A DNA stretch of 33,152 nt from Candidatus Methanoplasma sp. (GTDB taxonomy: Archaea; Thermoplasmatota; Thermoplasmata; Methanomassiliicoccales; Methanomethylophilaceae): contig JAITCQ010000002.1 in NCBI GenBank assembly GCA_031283015.1, positions 1 to 33,152 on the forward strand. Direction: 5' to 3'. Of the stretch, positions 6,414 to 12,450 are shown piece after piece; position 1 is the stretch's first letter, and each line of letters starts with the position of its first letter. A model generated the notes under the pieces. It did no database searches. It was given only the letters and a program-made list of their open reading frames with translations, and was not told where the DNA came from. Both the position numbers and the translations under genes were made by a program.

Positions 6414-6923
6414 TCAGGTCAGGATTATCATGGGGGCTTTCTGAGGCCCGGTGCTGCCGCAGGAGAATACGGCGAGGGTAGAGACCGATGGGTCGATCAC
6501 GACCGCGAACCCGATCTCGTCGCCGAATATACCGACATGGGTCTTTATGTCCGTATCGGAAAGATAACATCCTATCCCGAGATGCGAGTGGTACCATCCG
6601 ACGACGGCGTTCCCTTCGCATCTGTCGATAGAAGCAAAAAGGTCCTCTATGTCCTCTTTTTTGAATCTAACGCTCGCCTCATCCGCATCCAGACCGGACG
6701 TCGCCGTGTCCGTCGCTTTTGCGTACGTCCCCTCGCCGTCCTTCATCACATATCCGATCAGCAGACCCATCACCTCTTTGTTCTCAAGATATCCTCTTTC
6801 CGCATGGTCGGTCATTGATGTTATCGCATCCTCGCTCACAAAGAGCGAGACGCCTTTCACCGGCCTTGTTCTGAATTCCAGGTCCGGCGTGTCGGCCGAG
6901 ATTATCTTAGGCACGGCGCCCAC
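6414..6923 (-). CDS. Rpn11-like JAMM/MPN+ isopeptidase of Ubl cassette
   Basis: 169 residues. A complete JAMM zinc-protease site is visible: Glu50 in KEVMGLLIG, then His112-Ser-His114 and, after seven residues, Ser122-x-x-Asp125 (HSHLGIGCYLSDTD). The surrounding VVGWYHSH and GCYLS closely resemble the proteasomal deubiquitinase Rpn11 rather than bacterial RadC-type JAMM. Expected role (inference): trimming the Ubl precursor after Gly-Gly and removing Ubl from targets. Last gene of the operon, overlapping the E2 gene by 17 nt. Start GTG at 6923; a second in-frame GTG at 6914 follows a GGTGGG and is a plausible alternative start. Confidence 0.92.
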   Translation of the reverse strand: MGAVPKIISADTPDLEFRTRPVKGVSLFVSEDAITSMTDHAERGYLENKEVMGLLIGYVMKDGEGTYAKATDTATSGLDADEASVRFKKEDIEDLFASIDRCEGNAVVGWYHSHLGIGCYLSDTDIKTHVGIFGDEIGFAVVIDPSVSTLAVFSCGSTGPQKAPMIILT

Positions 6924-7392
6924 CGTATCTTACTTCGGCCTCGAATTTGGGCTTGTTCTTTACGTGCCACTTTGCGGCCTCCATGCAGGATTCCGTGCCG
7001 TACGGGTTCAAAGGATTCGGATCCGCGATCAGTTGCTCCACGCCCTTCACGAACGACAGCAGCGACGAACCGAACGACCAGTTGTCAAGGGTCTTGACGC
7101 AGACGAAGCCCCCGTCCTCGGGCATCATTATGTTCGGGTGGAAAATGGGAGTCATCCATTTGGCCCTCGGCCTTTCATAAGGGTACTCCTCCGACACGAC
7201 GATCATGAAGGTGTGTTCGCCGCCCACCTCGTCCTTGGATATCCTGGCCGGGGTGTTCTTGAGCGCTATGCTTATCTCGATCGGGAACCCCGCGCCCTCC
7301 GGAACGGCCTTTATCCTCATCCCGAGATGATCGTTCAGTCCGAGGATCTCATTGTTGATCCTTCTTATCAGCACTGGCCTTACAAGGCCCAT
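6907..7392 (-). CDS. ubiquitin-conjugating enzyme E2-like protein
   Basis: 161 residues, the size of a minimal eukaryotic UBC domain. Motifs in order: the strand EHTFMIVVSEEYPYERPRAKW, the HPN tripeptide at 85-87 (IFHPNI), the probable catalytic Cys98 in GGFVCVKTLDNW, Trp105, then the helix SLLSFVKGVEQLI and PNPLNPYG at 125-132. These match HPN, active-site Cys, WSP-like and PNP elements of classical E2 enzymes. There are three extra residues between HPN and Cys. It would accept the Ubl from the E1 as a thioester. The ATG lies 1 nt after the Ubl stop, and its Shine-Dalgarno GGGAG is embedded in the Gly-Gly-Ser codons of the Ubl. Confidence 0.92.
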   Translation of the reverse strand: MGLVRPVLIRRINNEILGLNDHLGMRIKAVPEGAGFPIEISIALKNTPARISKDEVGGEHTFMIVVSEEYPYERPRAKWMTPIFHPNIMMPEDGGFVCVKTLDNWSFGSSLLSFVKGVEQLIADPNPLNPYGTESCMEAAKWHVKNKPKFEAEVRYGGRRA

Positions 7393-7393
7393 G

Positions 7394-7636
7394 TCAGCTC
7401 CCGCCTTCCGGATCGGGGATCATTTCGATGGTGTCGCCCTCTCTGAGGTTTATCTCGTCGATGCTCTGTCTCTTGTTGAGAAGCTTCGATCCTTTTCTGA
7501 GGACGTAGGCTCCCGCATCTTTCCCCCAATACTCTGCGGCAGTGTCGATTATGTCCTCCACTGACTCATACGGCTCAAGCTCCATCCTTATGGATGAGTT
7601 GTTCAGCGTGTTAACCACGGTAACTTTTACGGTCAT
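7394..7636 (-). CDS. ubiquitin-like modifier ending in Gly-Gly-Ser
   Basis: 80 residues with a beta-grasp pattern: strand TVKVTVVNT, strand SIRMELEPYESV, helix EDIIDTAAEYWG, strand AYVLRKGSKLL and final strand DTIEMIPDP. The C-terminus is Gly78-Gly79-Ser80, so one residue must be removed to expose the diglycine that E1 adenylates. Lysines (4, 39, 48, 51, 55) could accept chains. The neighbours show that this is a conjugated modifier rather than only a ThiS/MoaD-type sulfur carrier, since an E2 and an Rpn11-like protease follow directly. The start ATG overlaps the E1 stop (ATGA). The family call is by fold pattern and context; sequence identity to ubiquitin looks low. Confidence 0.85.
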   Translation of the reverse strand: MTVKVTVVNTLNNSSIRMELEPYESVEDIIDTAAEYWGKDAGAYVLRKGSKLLNKRQSIDEINLREGDTIEMIPDPEGGS

Positions 7637-8412
7637 TCTGATTCCTCCGTGAAGTGATTCGGGCAGCCGCTGTCCTCCGGGATCTCAAGATCCGTCGTTG
7701 TCCCCGACAGCCCGTCATAGTACATTACGTTCCTAAGACACAATTCCCTTCTTCCTGATAATATTTTCATTGCTTCCCTGACCTGAATCGCGGCTATGAC
7801 GGAGGTCGTGGTGATCTCCGATGCGAGCTTCGGCATGAAGATTACGCCGTTCCCCGTGCATGAGAACCTTTCGTCGATGATCTTCAGGTGGCTGCCGTTG
7901 ATCCCGCATTCCAGGCAGGGGCCGGTCTCAAGCACGACCTGGACCTTCCCTCTGAACCCATCGGTGGCGCCGTCCACATAAGGGATGCCATGGTATCTTG
8001 CATGGGAGTTTACGTGAAGTCTCGCGGAGATGTTGTCGAGACATCCGAACACGATATCGAAGTTCCAGTCCTCCATATCCTGTATCCTTGAGACCACCGG
8101 GACTATCCTGGCCTCGGGATAGAGCGAGCCGGCCCTTTCCGCGACGGTCTCCGCTTTCTTTCTGCCGCCGTCACCCTCTCTAAAGAAGACGCATCTGCTG
8201 AGGTTGGATGCGACGACCTCATCCATATCAGCAACGGTGACGTTCCCGAACCCCGCGAGCAGCAAGCATTTCACAACCTCGTTCCCCAATGCGCCGGCAC
8301 CTACCACGAGACATCTGGTCTTCCGTATGCTGTCCATGTCAAGCCAGTCTATCCTCCTCATCCTGTCGAATCGATCGGTGTCGTATTCCCTTGCCTTCAC
8401 GCTAACCTTCAC
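7633..8412 (-). CDS. E1-like Ubl-activating enzyme (ThiF/UBA family)
   Basis: 259 residues, essentially one adenylation domain. Visible: the nucleotide loop VVGAGALG (Gly38, 40, 43), DMDEVVASNLSR with Asp62/Asp64, Asn70 and Arg73, Lys85/86, and CLDN around Asp126. Zinc ligands are Cys166-x-x-Cys169 and an unusual Cys250-x-x-His253. Cys185 in RFSCTGNGV is the likely thioester cysteine, followed by MPKLASEITTTSVIAAIQ, the family crossover helix. It should adenylate the Ubl C-terminus and load it onto Cys. No ubiquitin-fold domain is present. First gene of the operon. GTG at 8412 is the longest start; the TATA at 8422-8429 fits a leaderless GTG at 8400 better. Confidence 0.9.
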   Translation of the reverse strand: MKVSVKAREYDTDRFDRMRRIDWLDMDSIRKTRCLVVGAGALGNEVVKCLLLAGFGNVTVADMDEVVASNLSRCVFFREGDGGRKKAETVAERAGSLYPEARIVPVVSRIQDMEDWNFDIVFGCLDNISARLHVNSHARYHGIPYVDGATDGFRGKVQVVLETGPCLECGINGSHLKIIDERFSCTGNGVIFMPKLASEITTTSVIAAIQVREAMKILSGRRELCLRNVMYYDGLSGTTTDLEIPEDSGCPNHFTEESE

Positions 8413-8421
8413 TCGCTTTTC

Positions 8422-8429
8422 GTATAAAC
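8422..8429 (-). promoter_or_regulatory. TATA box of Ubl cassette
   Basis: On the minus strand this reads GTTTATAC, centred near 8426. It predicts a transcript start near 8400, which coincides with an in-frame GTG of the E1 gene. Confidence 0.5.
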
Positions 8430-8564
8430 TGTTGGCGGTGGGGGATATGCGGCCGTTTTAGCTTCAATAAAATAAGATCTCTGACGCAAAATAACGGGCG
8501 CAGGCCCGGTCCCGCATCATAACAACGGGTTCACTTTCGGTCAATTCGGAGCCCCCCCTAATAG

Positions 8565-8573
8565 GCTTTTAAG
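8565..8573 (+). promoter_or_regulatory. possible TATA box of mini-ORF unit
   Basis: GCTTTTAAG suggests a start near 8594. The leader would then include the 10-bp hairpin at 8614-8651 and the Shine-Dalgarno at 8663-8671. Confidence 0.3.
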
Positions 8574-8613
8574 CATGTGTGAGAATGGAGCGGCGGCCGT
8601 TTTGGATGGGAAG

Positions 8614-8651
8614 CCCGGGTTCGGTGTCTTCCGACAGACGGCGAACCCGGG
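8614..8651 (+). promoter_or_regulatory. 10-bp leader hairpin before mini-ORF
   Basis: CCCGGGTTCG (8614-8623) pairs perfectly with CGAACCCGGG (8642-8651) around an 18-nt loop. It ends 11 nt before a perfect Shine-Dalgarno, so it may modulate translation or mark a stable small RNA. Confidence 0.4.
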
Positions 8652-8674
8652 ACCATCTGGCAGGAGGTGATAAC

Positions 8675-8746
8675 ATCGCTGAGAACCAGAACGCCCCGAA
8701 TATACGTATTGTAATCAAGGACGTGATCATTACGATCCGTCACTGA
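8675..8746 (+). CDS. putative 23-residue microprotein with an ATC start
   Basis: GGAGGTGAT at 8663-8671 is fully complementary to the archaeal 16S 3' end. It is followed by N3 and then ATC, exactly where ATG sits in rpoN and the endonuclease IV-like gene (GGTGAT-N3-ATG). From ATC the frame reads AENQNAPNIRIVIKDVIITI and then RH before TGA, a plausible alternating hydrophobic strand peptide. No ATG, GTG or TTG lies at the right spacing. An upstream in-frame GTG at 8624 precedes the ribosome binding site and gives an Arg-rich extension. No family was recognised. It may be a real microprotein with weak initiation, or chance. Confidence 0.35.
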   Translation: MAENQNAPNIRIVIKDVIITIRH

Positions 8747-8783
8747 TCCGATACGAAGCAAACTCTAATCTGCGTTGCGGGTC

Positions 8784-8803
8784 CGGTCCCCTCCGGGGGA
8801 CCG
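8784..8803 (+). terminator. GC hairpin with UCCG tetraloop
   Basis: An 8-bp stem CGGTCCCC/GGGGACCG closes a TCCG loop (UNCG type), 38 nt after the mini-ORF stop. There is no strong T-run, so it is a terminator or a 3' stabilising element. Confidence 0.35.
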
Positions 8804-8944
8804 TTACACCTTCTGCCTGTAAGTCTATCCTACTGCATCCTTAAAAACTCTTTTATCTGCGGGATACGGGAATATCCGCGGCCCGCCGGGCGTCGGATGC
8901 CGCCGTGTGCGGCTGGGCAGTCTGTCCATACGGTCGTTAAAAGA

Positions 8945-8953
8945 CTATAAACT
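8945..8953 (+). promoter_or_regulatory. TATA box of zinc-ribbon microprotein (leaderless)
   Basis: CTATAAACT is centred 25 nt before the ATG at 8974. No Shine-Dalgarno is present, which predicts leaderless translation. Confidence 0.55.
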
Positions 8954-8973
8954 ATGAGAACGATGAAGCTTCG

Positions 8974-9171
8974 ATGCACACAAAACTGCCTGAGCACGAC
9001 CACTGCAGATTCTGCGGGGACCCCGTACCTTTCGAGCAGGCCTACTGCACCGAGGACTGCTATTGGAAGGACCATGCCAGAACGAAAAAGGAGAAGAAGA
9101 ACAATATCCTCTTCGTTCTGATCACGGGAGCGAGCGTGGCGGTCATAATGGCCGCCGGCATTCTTTTGTGA
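8974..9171 (+). CDS. small zinc-ribbon protein with C-terminal membrane anchor (DUF2116-like)
   Basis: 65 residues. The N-terminal half holds four cysteines in the order CRFCG...YCTEDC (Cys11, 14, 25, 29), a zinc ribbon like that of the archaeal DUF2116 family. A basic linker (ARTKKEKKNN) precedes one hydrophobic segment from about residue 45 to the end (ILFVLITGASVAVIMAAGIL), which would anchor the zinc ribbon on the cytoplasmic side. Function unknown. The spacing does not fit a RING (only four ligands), so it is not an obvious E3 for the nearby Ubl cassette, although its position 560 nt away is worth noting. It is convergent with folP, 7 nt apart. Confidence 0.75.
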   Translation: MHTKLPEHDHCRFCGDPVPFEQAYCTEDCYWKDHARTKKEKKNNILFVLITGASVAVIMAAGILL

Positions 9172-9178
9172 CCCGCTT

Positions 9179-9982
9179 TCACAGGCGGCGGTCCTGGCCG
9201 AGGTACGGCAGGACCCTTCGTACATTGTGCACCCTCAGTATGCCTGCGCCGCTGTCCGCCGCCGCTTTGGCGGCGGCGGCGGTCGCGTCGTCCCTGTCCA
9301 TGCCTGGATAATATTTTGAAAGGAACCTTTTTCTGGACGGTCCAATGAGCACAGGATACCCATTGCCGAACCATCCGCTGTTCTCTATGATCGCCATGTC
9401 CTGTTCGGCGGTCTTCCCGAAGCCGACGCCCGGATCAAGGATGATGTTCCTTTCCTTCATCCCTTTGGCGACGGCGTGCTCCGCCCTTTCGGAGAGGAAC
9501 CTTTTGATCTCCGGAAGGGCATCGCCCGTCATCATATCCGTTCCCAGCGTCTTCGGCGTTCCGTGCATGTGCATGATCACCGTCTGGACGTCATAAGATA
9601 CCGCGACGTCCACCATCCTTTCGTCCCTCAGCCCGCAGATGTCGTTTATGACAGAGGCTCCGGCCTTTACCGCCTCCTCCGCGACGGCGGGTTTCGAGGT
9701 GTCTATCGATACGGGAATTCCTACGGACGGCGCAAGCTCCCTTATCACTTCTATGACCCTTCTTATCTCCTCTTCCGCCGGCACTGGGTCAGAACCGGGC
9801 CTCGTGGATTCCCCGCCGATGTCCAGGATGTCTGCGCCGTCCTCAACGAGACGAAAAGCATGTTCCAGCGCGCTCTTTTTGGAAAGATGCGCTCCCCCGT
9901 CCGAGAAGGAGTCGGGGGTCACGTTCAGTATTCCCATTATCAACGGGCGGCCCGCCCTTTCCCGAAGGTCGGAAAGGCGCAT
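9179..9982 (-). CDS. folP: dihydropteroate synthase
   Basis: 267 residues, full length. All catalytic blocks are present: MGILNVTPDSFSDGG, DILDIGGESTRPGS, VSIDTSKPAVAEEA, VINDICGL, MHMHGTP, IILDPGVGFGKT, IGPSRKRFL and the final RVHNV. The enzyme joins a pterin pyrophosphate to p-aminobenzoate. It looks like the canonical folate enzyme of bacteria, so in this archaeon it serves either folate synthesis or a pterin-like step; the sequence cannot say which. It begins 2 nt after the Fe-S oxidoreductase gene and is probably cotranscribed with it, although no functional link is apparent. Confidence 0.93.
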   Translation of the reverse strand: MRLSDLRERAGRPLIMGILNVTPDSFSDGGAHLSKKSALEHAFRLVEDGADILDIGGESTRPGSDPVPAEEEIRRVIEVIRELAPSVGIPVSIDTSKPAVAEEAVKAGASVINDICGLRDERMVDVAVSYDVQTVIMHMHGTPKTLGTDMMTGDALPEIKRFLSERAEHAVAKGMKERNIILDPGVGFGKTAEQDMAIIENSGWFGNGYPVLIGPSRKRFLSKYYPGMDRDDATAAAAKAAADSGAGILRVHNVRRVLPYLGQDRRL

Positions 9983-9984
9983 GG

Positions 9985-11091
9985 TCAGAGGCTGCCGTCA
10001 ACCAATTCCGTCAGATCGATTACCTTCACCTTGCGGTCTCCCGCCGCGGCTGTGAGGTTAGCGACGCAGAACGGACAGGTCGTGACTATCACGTCGGCAA
10101 AGTTCGCCTCATCCAGTCTTGTTCCGGCGATGTCCTTTGCCTCCTCCGGATAGGCGGACCTCACTCCTCCGCCTCCGCCGCAGCAGTGGCTTGCGGATTT
10201 GTTGAACTTCATCTCCTTGAAACTGATCTCCGGGAACTTCTTTAGCACTTCCCTCGGCGCGTCGTAGACCTTGCAGTGCCTTCCGAGGTGGCAGGGGTCG
10301 TGATATGTTACCTTAACATTACCCAGCGGTTTCAGTTTGAGGTCCTGTTTCGCCAGGAACTCCGCCATGTGCAGCACTTTGAACGGAACGTCCACGAACT
10401 TGGGGTACTCGATCTTGAACATCCGGTAACAGCCGGCGCAGGAGAGGATCAGCGTCTCGATCCCGAGCGCCTTTATCGCCTCCACGTTCTTCTCCATCAG
10501 CCTGACGCTTTCTTTCTCGTCGACGCCGATCCTTTGGAGGACCGAGCCGCAGCACACCTCGTCAAGGGTGGTGAAGTCCGCGCCGAGCTTCTTCAGTATA
10601 GACAGCGAGGCGGCGGCGATCTTTTTTTCTCGGTAGGTCGCTGTGCATCCCGCGAAGTATCCTATCTTTGCCTTGCGGGGTTCGATTCCTAGGGTCTTGA
10701 CCACAGATACCTTTTCCGAATACGGGTTGTCGTATTTGAGGACGCTTTCCGCGACGGCCTTATGTTTCGGAAGTATGTGCCCGCTCTCCACGAGGTCGGA
10801 GCGGCACAGCTCTATCACTTCCACGATGTCGACGTTCGAGGGGCAGCGCCTCACGCAGTCCGCGCATGTGGTGCAGGTGTACATGTTCTCCACGACGGAA
10901 TCGTCGGCCTTCAGGTCCCCGGTGAGGAGTCCGTACGTGATGATCATCCTTCCTCTCGACACCGCCGAGTCCCATCCGATCGACTTGAACGACGGACACA
11001 CGGCCTTGCAGAATCCGCACATGGTGCAGGTGGTCAGCGCGTCTTTTACTTTCTTTATCTTATCTGCTTTGAACTCACTCATCTTACTCAA
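9985..11091 (-). CDS. CCG-domain Fe-S oxidoreductase (HdrD/GlcF-like)
   Basis: 368 residues. Two ferredoxin-type 4Fe-4S motifs lie at the N-terminus: Cys22, 25, 28, 32 (CTMCGFCKAVCP) and Cys73, 76, 79, 83 (CTTCADCVRRCP). Two CCG domains follow: GYFAGCTATY...EVCCGS...SCAGCY and YHDPCHLGRHC...SHCCGGGGG...TTCPFC. This is the architecture of heterodisulfide reductase HdrD, GlcF and LutA-type subunits, which pass electrons between a flavoprotein or membrane carrier and a disulfide or quinone-like acceptor. No FAD subunit (GlcD) and no HdrE is adjacent. The upstream larA-like gene overlaps by 8 nt, hinting at 2-hydroxyacid metabolism, but the substrate is unknown. Confidence 0.88.
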   Translation of the reverse strand: MSKMSEFKADKIKKVKDALTTCTMCGFCKAVCPSFKSIGWDSAVSRGRMIITYGLLTGDLKADDSVVENMYTCTTCADCVRRCPSNVDIVEVIELCRSDLVESGHILPKHKAVAESVLKYDNPYSEKVSVVKTLGIEPRKAKIGYFAGCTATYREKKIAAASLSILKKLGADFTTLDEVCCGSVLQRIGVDEKESVRLMEKNVEAIKALGIETLILSCAGCYRMFKIEYPKFVDVPFKVLHMAEFLAKQDLKLKPLGNVKVTYHDPCHLGRHCKVYDAPREVLKKFPEISFKEMKFNKSASHCCGGGGGVRSAYPEEAKDIAGTRLDEANFADVIVTTCPFCVANLTAAAGDRKVKVIDLTELVDGSL

Positions 11092-12325
11092 CTCTGGGTA
11101 TTGTTACGCTTCCATCCATCAGCACTATTACTCTTCCCTCCGGCCTCTGCCTGAGAGCTTCTTTAACGGCGGCGTCCACCGTCGGGAAGGGCGTGATGTT
11201 CGCCGCCCTTATCATCTCCGGGTCCAGATCGGTCACCGCCCATATCTCTGCCCAGACTGCTATCTCTGCCATCTTCGCCGCTTTGTGATAACCGAGCTTG
11301 TACTCCTTGCTCAGGTTCTCAAGCACCTTCTCCGGATCTTTGGACGAGGAAAGCTGAGTCAGGAACGTTGCGTGTCCCACGCCCTCCCTGCATTTGGATA
11401 CCATTATTATCTTGCCGCCGTCCTTGAGCGCCCACTTGCCGTTGTCCAGGGCCTTCTGGGATTGGTACAGGTCCACGTCCATGGGGTACGGCGCCACCGA
11501 TATCACTATGTCGGCCTTCTCGGGTATCGGGACGGAGAACACCTGGTTGGCCCATTCCACCGCACGGTCGAAAGCCGGGTTCAGGCTTCCCGATGCCACT
11601 TTGTAGATGTGCTGGTGGCGGTCGAGCACCATCTGTATGGAGAATATCTCCTTTCCTTTGACCACTTCCAAAGCGTCCATCATGTCCTCGTGCACGGGGT
11701 TGCCTTCCAGTACCAGGGACTGCGCCTCCTTCCTCATGGCCAGTTTGTGGTTGGTCTCTATCGTTAAGAACGACGCCACGCCGGGCAGGAAGGATTTCCT
11801 TCCTCCCGTGTATCCCGCGAAGTAGTGGGGCTCGACGCTTGTGATTATCACGAGTCTGTCGGCCTCCACGGCAATCTTGTTGACCTCCATGGGGGTGCCG
11901 TTCTTCGATCTGCCGAGGTTCACGCACTCGGATTTCTTTGCGTCATGAGATATGATCCTGTCCTTTAGGGATTGATAATGTTTTCCGAACACGAAGTCGT
12001 ACTCTTCCGGCGTCATGTCCCGGTGGGTGCCGGTGGCGATAAGATATCTGGCCTTACGGAGGTCCATCCTTTTCGAAAGCGCGTCGAACACTTTCGCGGT
12101 AGGCGTCGGCCTTGTTCCGTCGTTGACAATGAAAACGATGTCCTTCCCACCTTCCAGGAATTTGGACAGCGACGCGTACCCTATGGGGTTGTCGATGGAT
12201 TCGTTTATCACCGTGTCCGGGTCCCTGCATTCGACGTCCATTGGATAGAATGTTCCGATGTAGTTCTTATCCGGGACCTCGGTCCTTTGGACCCCGTCCT
12301 TGCCGTATTTGATATCTAGCTTCAT
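11084..12325 (-). CDS. LarA-family (nickel-pincer racemase-like) protein
   Basis: 413 residues from the ATG at 12325; the open frame extends 25 codons further, but an AT-rich TATA region (about 12350-12365) lies there. LarA motifs: IVNDGTRPTP, IATGTHRDMT (His101), VEPHYFAGYTGGRKSFLPG (His167, Lys177) and NPVHEDM. The His and Lys positions correspond to the catalytic His pair and the NPN-cofactor lysine of lactate racemase. No larB, larC or larE maturation genes are in the window, and homologs without them may act on other 2-hydroxyacids, so lactate is not assigned. It overlaps the CCG-domain gene by 8 nt. Confidence 0.85.
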   Translation of the reverse strand: MKLDIKYGKDGVQRTEVPDKNYIGTFYPMDVECRDPDTVINESIDNPIGYASLSKFLEGGKDIVFIVNDGTRPTPTAKVFDALSKRMDLRKARYLIATGTHRDMTPEEYDFVFGKHYQSLKDRIISHDAKKSECVNLGRSKNGTPMEVNKIAVEADRLVIITSVEPHYFAGYTGGRKSFLPGVASFLTIETNHKLAMRKEAQSLVLEGNPVHEDMMDALEVVKGKEIFSIQMVLDRHQHIYKVASGSLNPAFDRAVEWANQVFSVPIPEKADIVISVAPYPMDVDLYQSQKALDNGKWALKDGGKIIMVSKCREGVGHATFLTQLSSSKDPEKVLENLSKEYKLGYHKAAKMAEIAVWAEIWAVTDLDPEMIRAANITPFPTVDAAVKEALRQRPEGRVIVLMDGSVTIPRVE

Positions 12326-12450
12326 TATTGACCGACCATGTGGATTGTCTATTCTAATATTAATTATTACTTGAGGGCGGCCGTAGGCCGCGTTGTTCAA
12401 AGCGTATCCGGAGTGATATTCTTATCTAACGAGCGTATACGTTCCCAATA

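Noticed and set aside
6907-8412. ThiF/ThiS or MoeB/MoaD sulfur-transfer operon
   Set aside because: An E2 with HPN, Cys and PNP motifs and an Rpn11-type JAMM follow directly, which sulfur-carrier operons do not explain.
8974-9171. RING-type E3 ligase for the Ubl cassette
   Set aside because: Only four zinc ligands and a C-terminal membrane segment; the pattern fits a DUF2116-like zinc ribbon.
11084-12325. Assignment as lactate racemase larA
   Set aside because: No larB, larC or larE nearby; the superfamily includes other substrates, so only the family is named.
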